Positions 1 to 5,678 of a stretch of DNA of 7,292 nucleotides are shown here, one piece after another; the stretch's first letter is position 1; the number at the start of each line of letters is the position of its first letter. The notes under the pieces were generated by a model, which worked only from the letters and a program-made list of their open reading frames with translations, ran no database searches and was not told the DNA's origin. The stretch comes from Pseudomonadota bacterium. GTDB taxonomy: Bacteria > Pseudomonadota > Gammaproteobacteria > Burkholderiales > Burkholderiaceae. The position numbers were made by a program, and so were the translations under genes. The DNA lies in the NCBI GenBank assembly GCA_021783435.1, contig JAJXUC010000179.1, positions 1-7,292 on the forward strand, read 5' to 3'.

Positions 1-43
1 CGATCGCGCGGATTCGCGGCCCATCCGGACCGCGAGCGACCTT

Positions 44-49
44 GGAGGA
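44..49 (+). promoter_or_regulatory. Ribosome binding site of sorA
   Basis: GGAGGA is a strong Shine-Dalgarno match placed 10 bases before the ATG at 60. It decides the start: the in-frame TTG at 42 overlaps this motif and has no binding site of its own. No convincing -35/-10 promoter is visible in the 43 bases upstream, so the promoter probably lies before the window. Confidence 0.8.
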
Positions 50-59
50 AGATTGCACC

Positions 60-1301
60 ATGGCATCAAACAAGCCCCAAATCGACGCCGCCGTGCGGCG
101 GCAATTGTTGCAGGCCGGCGTGCTCGGTCTTGGCGCGGCAGCGCTGGCGCCACGCAGCTTTGCTGCGGACATGATCAAGCTACCCTTGCCGGGCGGTCCG
201 GATGAGCGTCAGCTGACCTCGGCATTTCCGCAAAAGGGCACGCTGATTCTGCAGCGGACCCGACCGCCGTTGCTGGAAACGCCGTTTTCCGTGTTCGACA
301 AGGGCGTGTTCACCCCGGTCAATGAGTTTTACGTGCGCTGGCACTGGGCCGATATCCCGACCCACATGGACCCCAAGACCCATACCGTGACCATCAGCGG
401 GCATGTGAACAAGGAACTCAAGTTCACCGTGTTCGACCTGATGCGCAAGTTCAAGCATGTGGAACTGGCGGCGGTGAACCAGTGTTCCGGCAACTCGCGC
501 GGCTACTTCCAGCCGCGCGTCGCGGGAGGCGAGTGGAGCAATGGCGCCATGGGTAACGCGCGCTGGGTCGGCGTGCGGCTGAAGGACGTCCTCGACGAAG
601 CCGGCGTCAAGGCCGGCGCGGTGCAGGTGCAGTTCGAGGGCTCCGAGCGTCCGGTCATTCCCACCGCGCCCAATCTGAAAAAGTCCCTCAGCGTCGACCA
701 TGCGCGCGACGGCGACGTGATGATCGCCTGGGAAATGAACGGCCAAGCCCTGCCGCTGCTCAACGGGTTCCCCTTCCGCCTGGTGGTCCCCGGCTGGTAC
801 GCCACCTACTGGACCAAGATGCTCCAGCACATCAGGGTCCTGGATCACGAGGACACCAATTTCTGGATGCACCCGGCTTACACCATCCCCGACAACTGGC
901 CGCACGCCAATATGAAGCCCGGCGAGAAGGACGTGAAATTCGTGCCCATCAACCGCATGGTGCCGCGCTCGTTCATCACCAATCTCACCACCGGCGCCAA
1001 GGTTCCCGCCGGCCGGCCGGAGTTGGTGCGCGGCATCGCCTTCGGCGGCGATACGGGTGTGAAGACCGTCGAATTGTCCACCGACGGCGGCAAGACCTGG
1101 ACCCCCACGCAATTGGGCCGCGATTACGGCAAGTTCAGCTTCCGGCAGTGGAGCACCCATGTGAAGCTGGACAAGGGCGACCAGACCCTTATGGTCCGCT
1201 GCACCAACAGCGACGGCCTGCAGCAGCCCATGACGCCGAACTGGAACCCAGGCGGCTTCATGCGCAACGTGGTCGAGTCCACCTCCGTGCTGGCCGTTTG
1301 A
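60..1301 (+). CDS. sorA: Sulfite dehydrogenase, molybdenum-binding subunit SorA
   Basis: This is a 413-residue member of the sulfite oxidase molybdopterin family. It would oxidise sulfite to sulfate in the periplasm and pass electrons to the cytochrome encoded next. Residues 13-14 (RR) followed by a hydrophobic stretch and a small-residue site (SFA-AD, about 35/36) form a Tat signal, as expected for a protein that folds around its cofactor before export. Cys142 in CSGNSRG is the expected molybdenum ligand. Arg93, His95, Arg147 and Tyr274 match the active-site residues Arg55, His57, Arg109 and Tyr236 of Starkeya novella SorA with a constant offset of 38 from Cys142 (alignment by eye). The C-terminal part, about 297-410, looks like the Mo-co dimerisation domain (VELSTDGGKTW). 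SoxC is the main alternative, but the partner gene is a small monohaem cytochrome rather than a large dihaem SoxD, which favours SorAB. Confidence 0.93.
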   Translation: MASNKPQIDAAVRRQLLQAGVLGLGAAALAPRSFAADMIKLPLPGGPDERQLTSAFPQKGTLILQRTRPPLLETPFSVFDKGVFTPVNEFYVRWHWADIPTHMDPKTHTVTISGHVNKELKFTVFDLMRKFKHVELAAVNQCSGNSRGYFQPRVAGGEWSNGAMGNARWVGVRLKDVLDEAGVKAGAVQVQFEGSERPVIPTAPNLKKSLSVDHARDGDVMIAWEMNGQALPLLNGFPFRLVVPGWYATYWTKMLQHIRVLDHEDTNFWMHPAYTIPDNWPHANMKPGEKDVKFVPINRMVPRSFITNLTTGAKVPAGRPELVRGIAFGGDTGVKTVELSTDGGKTWTPTQLGRDYGKFSFRQWSTHVKLDKGDQTLMVRCTNSDGLQQPMTPNWNPGGFMRNVVESTSVLAV

Positions 1302-1315
1302 TCCTGGAGAACCAC

Positions 1316-1666
1316 ATGAAAACGCATCAAAGCATCTTTGCACTCGGCGCCGCCGTCACCGCTGCCTTCGGCCTGGCAGCTCTGCTGGCCAGCGGCTCCG
1401 CGCAGGCGATCACCCTGCATAACGAAAGCGTCAAACTGCCCACCAGCACCCGGGTGTTCCCCGGAGACACGGCGGGCGCCAAGGCCGCCAACAGCTATTG
1501 CCTGATGTGCCACTCGGTCGGCATGGTGATGAACCAGCCCGACCTGGGCAAGGCGGCCTGGCTGGTCGAGGTGAACAAGATGAAAAACGCGTTCAAGGCG
1601 CCGATCCCCGACGACCAGGTGGCGGTGATCGCCGATTACCTCGACAGCATCAAGGGTAAGAAGTGA
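1316..1666 (+). CDS. sorB: Sulfite dehydrogenase cytochrome c subunit SorB
   Basis: This 116-residue c-type cytochrome is the electron-accepting partner of SorA. Residues 1-31 form a Sec signal peptide ending in SAQA, so it is exported separately from Tat-dependent SorA. The single haem site is CLMCH (62-66), with His66 as proximal ligand. Met89, in the KMKNAF segment before a typical C-terminal helix (VAVIADYLDSI), is the likely distal ligand; Met70 and Met72 are less likely. The ATG at 1316 follows the sorA stop by 14 bases and has its own GGAG at 1306-1309, so the two genes form an operon with close stoichiometry. An upstream in-frame start at 1148 would overlap sorA deeply and destroy the signal peptide, so it is rejected. 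Length and single haem fit SorB of S. novella type. Confidence 0.9.
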   Translation: MKTHQSIFALGAAVTAAFGLAALLASGSAQAITLHNESVKLPTSTRVFPGDTAGAKAANSYCLMCHSVGMVMNQPDLGKAAWLVEVNKMKNAFKAPIPDDQVAVIADYLDSIKGKK

Positions 1667-1677
1667 GCTGAGCCATG

Positions 1678-1699
1678 CCGTGGCGCAGGCGCGCCACGG
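1678..1699. terminator. GC-rich hairpin between convergent genes, possible bidirectional terminator
   Basis: CCGTGGCGC (1678-1686) pairs perfectly with GCGCCACGG (1691-1699) around a 4-base loop. It starts 11 bases after the sorB stop and ends just before the stop of the oppositely oriented small membrane protein gene, the usual place for a shared terminator. Neither strand has a run of T after the stem, so it may act as a pause, a Rho-assisted end or an RNA 3' stabiliser rather than a classical intrinsic terminator. Confidence 0.55.
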
Positions 1700-1700
1700 T

Positions 1701-1961
1701 TCACTCCCCGCAGCGGGTCTTCAGCGTGTCGAGCTGGCTGTAGGTGATCGGCTTGCCGCCCGCGGTGGCCTTGGTGATGGCTTGCTGCATGCAGGGCGTC
1801 GAGGCGCTCATTTGCAGCTCGGCGGCATCCACCGGAAGGCTGTCGCGCCGCAGGCGCAGCAAGCCGAGGATGAGGGCCAGAACCAGAACGCCTACGCCGA
1901 TGCCGATGAGGCCCTGCAACTGCACATTGAGCGGCTTCTTGGCGGTCGTTTCCTGGGTCAT
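1701..1961 (-). CDS. Small single-pass membrane protein of unknown function
   Basis: I do not recognise a family for this 86-residue protein. It has a short polar N-terminus with two lysines (8-9), one strongly hydrophobic segment at about 17-35, a basic patch (R36, R38, R39), and a soluble tail of about 45 residues with two cysteines, Cys57 and Cys84, which could form a disulfide or bind a ligand. Charges on both sides of the segment leave its orientation open. The protein-like pattern, with one clean membrane helix and an amphipathic tail, argues against a shadow ORF. The ATG at 1961 is the only ATG, GTG or TTG available after the upstream in-frame stop at 2013-2015, yet it has no Shine-Dalgarno match. 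The start overlaps the stop of the possible 24-codon ORF as ATGA, so translation is probably coupled to genes upstream. It lies 70 bases after the PEBP gene on the same strand. Confidence 0.72.
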   Translation of the reverse strand: MTQETTAKKPLNVQLQGLIGIGVGVLVLALILGLLRLRRDSLPVDAAELQMSASTPCMQQAITKATAGGKPITYSQLDTLKTRCGE

Positions 1962-2032
1962 GGGAGATGGCGCGGCAAGGCCTGCCGCCTGGGCGATTGA
2001 GGATGGCGAAGTTTAAGGCCTGGCTTCGCCAT
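1958..2032 (-). CDS. Possible 24-residue coupling/leader ORF between PEBP and the small membrane protein
   Basis: Read on the minus strand, the PEBP stop TGA (2034-2032) overlaps an ATG (2032-2030) as TGATG. The ORF runs 24 codons and ends in a TGA (1960-1958) that overlaps the next gene's ATG (1961-1959) as ATGA. The ORF therefore fills the whole gap and touches both neighbours. An AAGG four bases before its ATG is a weak binding site. The peptide is basic and proline-rich (K3, K7, R9, R15, R16, R21; ends in HLP), with no recognisable domain. It may act only as a translational bridge that delivers ribosomes to the downstream gene, or as a leader linked to the alternative hairpins inside it. 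A chance ORF cannot be excluded. Confidence 0.4.
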   Translation of the reverse strand: MAKPGLKLRHPQSPRRQALPRHLP

Positions 2033-2042
2033 CAGGCCTTAA
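1966..2042. repeat. Short repeat cluster forming two alternative hairpins
   Basis: Two modules occur in direct order: GATGGCG then AAGGCCTG at 1966-1984 (gap 4) and again at 2002-2022 (gap 6). A third, inverted copy lies at 2025-2040, where on the minus strand AAGGCCTG runs directly into GATGGCGAA. These generate stem A (GATGGCGAA 2002-2010 with 2025-2033, 9 pairs) and stem B (TTAAGGCCTG 2013-2022 with 2033-2042, 10 pairs, 10-base loop). The stems interlock, and there is no spare base between their 3' arms, so they should be mutually exclusive. Stem B brackets the PEBP stop codon. No T run follows it on either strand. Roles as an operator, RNA switch or terminator are all possible but unproven. 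Confidence 0.55.
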
Positions 2043-2670
2043 CCATGTTCAACAGCGTGGGGTTGAGGGTGTAGGTGCCCGTCAGGGAGGCTTGGGCCAG
2101 CACATGGCCGCCAATGGCCTGCCGCACCTGCTGCCCGGTGAAGGCGCCATCGACCGGGCAACGCGCGATAGACAGCGCATACAGGGTGAAGGTGTAGTGG
2201 TGCAGCCGTTCATCGTTCCATGGCGGACACGGGCCGTCGTAGCCGTGGTAGAGACCTTCCATGTCCTGATCGCCCTTGAACCAGGCCGTGTAATCGTTGA
2301 TGCCGTGGCGTGGTCCGCCTGCCGGTAGCGGGCCTTTGCCGCGCGGGGTGACGTTGGCGCTCATCGCGCCCTCGGCGATTTCGTGCCAGCTGGCTGGAAT
2401 GTCGACCAGCACCCAGTGGAAAAAATCCACGCGCGGCAGGTCGGCCGCAACGGTGTGGCCTTCGCGGTTCACATCGTCGGCCCGGCTGGGGACGTCCGGG
2501 TCGTGGCAGATGAGCGCGAAGCTTTGCGTGCCGGCGGGCGCACCCGACCAGGCCAGGTGCGGATTGCGGTTGTCCGAAAGCGCGACATGGCCCACGGCGG
2601 ATGGCTTGCAAAACGCAAGCCGCGTCGGAACGGCTTGCTGGTCGTGGAAAGACGTGCTGCTGAGTTGCAT
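2032..2670 (-). CDS. YbhB/YbcL-type phosphatidylethanolamine-binding-like (PEBP) protein
   Basis: This 212-residue protein belongs to the bacterial PEBP (Raf kinase inhibitor-like) family. The family's ligand pocket is conserved but its bacterial role is poorly defined. Visible marks are the HDPDVP motif (56-61), the FFHWVLVDIPA strand (83-93), and the segment GYDGPCPPW (143-151) followed by HHYTFTLYAL (157-166), all in the expected order. There is no signal peptide, so it should be cytoplasmic. An insertion of about 20 residues (62-81, rich in D and R) separates the DPDVP motif from the FFHW strand and makes the protein somewhat longer than E. coli YbhB. The ATG at 2670 follows a GGAG with 6-base spacing. 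It lies 155 bases downstream of the cation efflux gene on the same strand, so cotranscription is possible but not assured. Its stop overlaps the start of a tiny ORF leading to the membrane protein gene. Confidence 0.88.
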   Translation of the reverse strand: MQLSSTSFHDQQAVPTRLAFCKPSAVGHVALSDNRNPHLAWSGAPAGTQSFALICHDPDVPSRADDVNREGHTVAADLPRVDFFHWVLVDIPASWHEIAEGAMSANVTPRGKGPLPAGGPRHGINDYTAWFKGDQDMEGLYHGYDGPCPPWNDERLHHYTFTLYALSIARCPVDGAFTGQQVRQAIGGHVLAQASLTGTYTLNPTLLNMVKA

Positions 2671-2825
2671 GGCGAACTCCGGTTCTTGCGGCGGATGGGT
2701 TTGGGCGGGCTGCGCCGGCGTCGGCTCAAGGCGAGCCTGGGCTTCAATTTAGCGCAGCGGGCCATGCCGTGCACGCGCGCGAGTCAAGACCGATGCCGAC
2801 GGCTCGGGCGTTGGGTGGCCGGGCG

Positions 2826-3752
2826 CTACTCGGGCAGATGCGCGCTGGCTTCGGGCTGACCGCACTCCTCCTGGTGGCTTTCCTCTCCCTGCGGCAGGGT
2901 TTCGATGGTGACGCCGATGCCTGGAATGGCGTCCATCAGCGCTTTCTCCACGGCCAGTCGGCAGTGCGCGGCATGGCCCAGCGACCACTGCGACGGCATG
3001 TGCATGTGCATGCTGACGAAGCGGCGCGTGCCGGCGCGGCGCGTACGGACATGGTCGAAGCGCACGTCGGCGCTGCGGTAGCGTTCGAGCACTTTTTCCA
3101 CGGCGGCGAGATCATCGTCGGGCAGGGATTTGTCCATCAGACCGTCCACCGAGCGCGCGACCAGACTGTAGGCCTCGCGCAGGATGTGCAGAGCCACGAC
3201 GATACCCACCACCGGGTCCAGCCACAGCCAGCCGGTGAGCGGCACCAGCATGACTCCGATGATCACGCCCAGACTGGTCCACACGTCCGTCAGCAAATGG
3301 CGCGCATCGGCCTCCAGCGCGATGGAGCGCAGATTCCTGGACCCGCGCAGCATCCACCACGCCACCGCGGCGTTGACGACGGTGGCAAGCGCCGTCAGCA
3401 CCACCCCCGCCGCAACCGCCTCGACCGGGCGCGGCGCCATCAGGCGGTTGGCCGCCTCGATGATGATGAGCACGGCGGCCAGACCCACCAGAAGGCCCTC
3501 GATGCCGCTGGAAAAATATTCGGCCTTGGAATGACCATAGGGATGGTCGGCGTCGGGAGGGCGTCCCGCGATGCTGACCATCAGCAGCGCGAACCCGGCC
3601 GCCACCACGTTGACCAGCGATTCCATGGCGTCGGACAGGAAACCCACCGAGCCCGTGAGTTTCCATGCCAGCATCTTGAGTCCGATCACCACGAGCGCGG
3701 CGATCAGCGAAACATAGAGATAACGGCGTATGTGCATGGCTCGATTGTGCAT
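2826..3752 (-). CDS. Cation diffusion facilitator (CDF) family divalent metal efflux transporter
   Basis: This inner-membrane antiporter would export divalent metal ions in exchange for protons. From the ATG at 3752 it has 308 residues. Six membrane segments are visible, followed by a cytoplasmic domain. In numbering from that start, hallmarks are GFLSDAMESLVN in helix 2 (Glu44, Asn48), the loop DHPYGHSKAEYF (69-80), and HLLTD in helix 5 (His152, Asp156). The cytoplasmic domain has candidate metal ligands in FDH, MHMHM and LGH, and ends in a tail with several His, Cys and Glu. The metal specificity is unknown; helix 2 has E-x3-N where most relatives have H/D-x3-D. The start is uncertain: TTG 3788, ATG 3752 and ATG 3737 all lack a good binding site. 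ATG 3752 or 3737 is preferred because helix 1 begins soon after. It is transcribed away from the ABC transporter operon. Confidence 0.9.
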   Translation of the reverse strand: MHNRAMHIRRYLYVSLIAALVVIGLKMLAWKLTGSVGFLSDAMESLVNVVAAGFALLMVSIAGRPPDADHPYGHSKAEYFSSGIEGLLVGLAAVLIIIEAANRLMAPRPVEAVAAGVVLTALATVVNAAVAWWMLRGSRNLRSIALEADARHLLTDVWTSLGVIIGVMLVPLTGWLWLDPVVGIVVALHILREAYSLVARSVDGLMDKSLPDDDLAAVEKVLERYRSADVRFDHVRTRRAGTRRFVSMHMHMPSQWSLGHAAHCRLAVEKALMDAIPGIGVTIETLPQGEESHQEECGQPEASAHLPE

Positions 3753-3886
3753 GCGCGCAAAGGTGCGCGGCAGGGCACCGAGAAACAAGGGCCATTCGCT
3801 TTTGCATTCAACGGACCTCGTTCGGCGCTGCCCGAATTCCAGCCATCTCGACGCCCGGGGCTTGTCACGATGGAGCCGATAGACTT

Positions 3887-3891
3887 GGAGG
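3887..3891 (+). promoter_or_regulatory. Ribosome binding site favouring a TTG start for the ABC permease
   Basis: GGAGG lies 10 bases before TTG 3902, nearly the same spacing as GGAGG to ATG in sorA. The next in-frame ATG, at 3941, has no Shine-Dalgarno match in front of it. This supports translation from TTG, although the ATG cannot be ruled out. Confidence 0.55.
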
Positions 3892-3901
3892 TTTACGCCA
3901 C

Positions 3902-5659
3902 TTGCGCGCCGCGCGCACGGCCGCCCGACCTGCGTCCGCCATGACCCTCGATCTGCGCCGTCTGCCCCTGCCGCTGCCCGTGCCCAACCGGCGCGATCTG
4001 CTTGCGCTGCCGGTCATCATTGCGCTGTTTTTCATCGTCAGCCACGCCGGGCACCAGATGTCGGTGCCTTATCGCCTCGGGCAGCGGATTCCCATTTCGC
4101 TGTCCCCGCTCTATCTGCCGGAATACGGGCTGTACACCGTGTTGCGCATGCTCGCCGCGCTGGTGGTGTCTTTCGTGTTCACCCTCGGTTATGCCTGGCT
4201 GGCGGCGCACAACCGCTACGCCGAACGCTTGCTCGTGCCCGTGCTCGACGTGCTGCAGTCGGTGCCCATCCTCGGCTATTTGTCGATCACCGTCACCGGG
4301 TTCATGGCGTTGTTCCCGGACAGTCTGGTGGGCGTGCAACTGGCCGTGATCTTCGCCGTGTTCACCTCGCAGGCCTGGAACATGACTTTCAGCCTGTATC
4401 AGTCGCTCAAGACCGTGCCGCGCGACCTCCAGGAGGCCGCCACGCTGTACCGGCTCAACGCCTGGCAGCGCTTCTGGAAGCTGGAACTGCCTTTCGCCAT
4501 GCCGGGACTGTTGTGGAACGCCATGATGTCGATGTCGGGCGGCTGGTTCTTCGTCGTCGCCTCCGAAGCCATCACGGTGGGGGGGCAGACGGTGACGGTG
4601 CCGGGCATCGGCTCCTACATCGCGCAGGCCATCGCCGACAAGGACCTCGGCGCCATCGCCTGGGCCATCGGCGCGATGATCGTCATCATCCTGCTCTACG
4701 ACACCTTGCTGTTCCGCCCCATCGTGGCGTGGGCCGACAAGTTCAAGTTCGAGATGTCAGCCTCCGGCGAAGCGCCGCGTTCGGCCGTGCTCGACTTCAT
4801 ACGGCGAACGCGCGCGCTGCGCCAACTGGCGGTGATTCCCGCCGCCCTGTGGGATCTCTCGGTCCGCCTGGCGCCGCGCCTGCCCGAGCGGCCGCCCGCC
4901 CCGCCCGCGCGCAGGCGCTGGGGAGACGGATTGTTCTATACCGCCATCTTGGTCTTTTCCATTTGGGCGCTGGTCGGCCTGTTGCGCGTGCTGCCGCGGG
5001 ACTTCGGCTGGCCGATGGTCGGCCATGTGCTGTGGCTGGGTTGCGTGACCGGATTCAAGGTGTTCGTCCTGGTGCTGCTGTCGGCGCTGATCTGGGTGCC
5101 CATCGGGGTGTGGGTGGGATTGCGCCCGCGCTGGGCGCAGGCGGTGCAGCCGTTGGCGCAGTTCCTCGCGGCGTTTCCGGCCAATCTCCTGTTCCCGCTC
5201 GTGGTCGTGGCCATCGTGCATTGGCACCTGAGCGTCAACGTGTTCACCGCGCCGTTGATGATCCTCGGCAGCATGTGGTACATCCTGTTCTCGGTGGTCG
5301 GCGCGGCGTCGGGCATTCCCACCGATATGCGCGAAGCCGCCCAAAACCTGGGCCTCAGGGGCTGGCTGCTGTGGAGGCGCCTGTACCTGCCGGCGATTTT
5401 TCCGGGTTTCATCACCGGGGCCATCACGGCCTCGGGCGGCGCGTGGAACGCCAGCATCGTCGCCGAGGTGGTGGCCTGGGGCGGCAAGACCCTGGTGGCC
5501 ACGGGCCTCGGCGCCTTCATCAGCCAGGCCACGGCGCAGGGCCGCAGCGCACAGATCGCCCTCGGCGTGGGCGTGATGTCGCTGCTGGTCATTCTGGTCA
5601 ACCGCCTGTTCTGGCATCGCCTGTATGAGCTGTCCGTGCGCCGCGTGCGCCTGGATTGA
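3902..5659 (+). CDS. ABC transporter permease, two fused NitT/TauT-type domains
   Basis: This 585-residue inner-membrane protein joins two permease halves of the BPD_transp_1 type in one chain, so a single copy would replace the usual homodimer. The halves, about 33-280 and 343-575, are internal duplicates. Each carries an EAA loop that contacts the ATPase (EAATLYRLNAWQRFWKLELP at 178-197; EAAQNLGLRGWLLWRRLYLP at 478-497). Each then has a matching stretch (SGGWFF...VPGIGSYIAQA and SGGAWN...ATGLGAFISQA). A charged, proline-rich linker (about 285-340) lies between them. The family relatives import nitrate, taurine, aliphatic sulfonates or similar compounds with a periplasmic binding protein; none is encoded here, so the substrate is unknown. 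Start TTG 3902 is chosen for its GGAGG; ATG 3941 would shorten the protein by 13 residues. The ATPase gene follows after 19 bases. Confidence 0.9.
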   Translation: MRAARTAARPASAMTLDLRRLPLPLPVPNRRDLLALPVIIALFFIVSHAGHQMSVPYRLGQRIPISLSPLYLPEYGLYTVLRMLAALVVSFVFTLGYAWLAAHNRYAERLLVPVLDVLQSVPILGYLSITVTGFMALFPDSLVGVQLAVIFAVFTSQAWNMTFSLYQSLKTVPRDLQEAATLYRLNAWQRFWKLELPFAMPGLLWNAMMSMSGGWFFVVASEAITVGGQTVTVPGIGSYIAQAIADKDLGAIAWAIGAMIVIILLYDTLLFRPIVAWADKFKFEMSASGEAPRSAVLDFIRRTRALRQLAVIPAALWDLSVRLAPRLPERPPAPPARRRWGDGLFYTAILVFSIWALVGLLRVLPRDFGWPMVGHVLWLGCVTGFKVFVLVLLSALIWVPIGVWVGLRPRWAQAVQPLAQFLAAFPANLLFPLVVVAIVHWHLSVNVFTAPLMILGSMWYILFSVVGAASGIPTDMREAAQNLGLRGWLLWRRLYLPAIFPGFITGAITASGGAWNASIVAEVVAWGGKTLVATGLGAFISQATAQGRSAQIALGVGVMSLLVILVNRLFWHRLYELSVRRVRLD

Positions 5660-5678
5660 ACACTTTCGAGGACGCCGC

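Noticed and set aside
180..1343. Minus-strand open frame of 387 codons opposite sorA
   Set aside because: It is low-complexity (G, H, A, V, Q), has no recognisable motif, and is fully explained as the complement of sorA.
2002..2042. H-type RNA pseudoknot formed by both stems together
   Set aside because: The topology fits, but no unpaired base would be left between the two 3' arms to cross a stem of 8-9 pairs. The stems are better read as alternatives.
2671..2825. Possible promoter for the PEBP gene: TTGACT and TAAATT on the minus strand
   Set aside because: The two hexamers are 30 bases apart instead of about 17, so they do not form a usable sigma-70 promoter. Nothing else clear is visible in this interval apart from an 8-base palindrome (CGTGCACG, 2768-2775), which is common by chance.
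3862..3885. Possible promoter for the ABC operon: TTGTCA followed by GATAGACT
   Set aside because: The spacing of about 11 bases is too short for a sigma-70 promoter, and the -10 match is poor.
2769..3944. Plus-strand open frame of 391 codons opposite the CDF gene
   Set aside because: It is rich in R, H and Q with no fold pattern, and would overlap the start of the permease. The opposite strand carries a clear CDF transporter.
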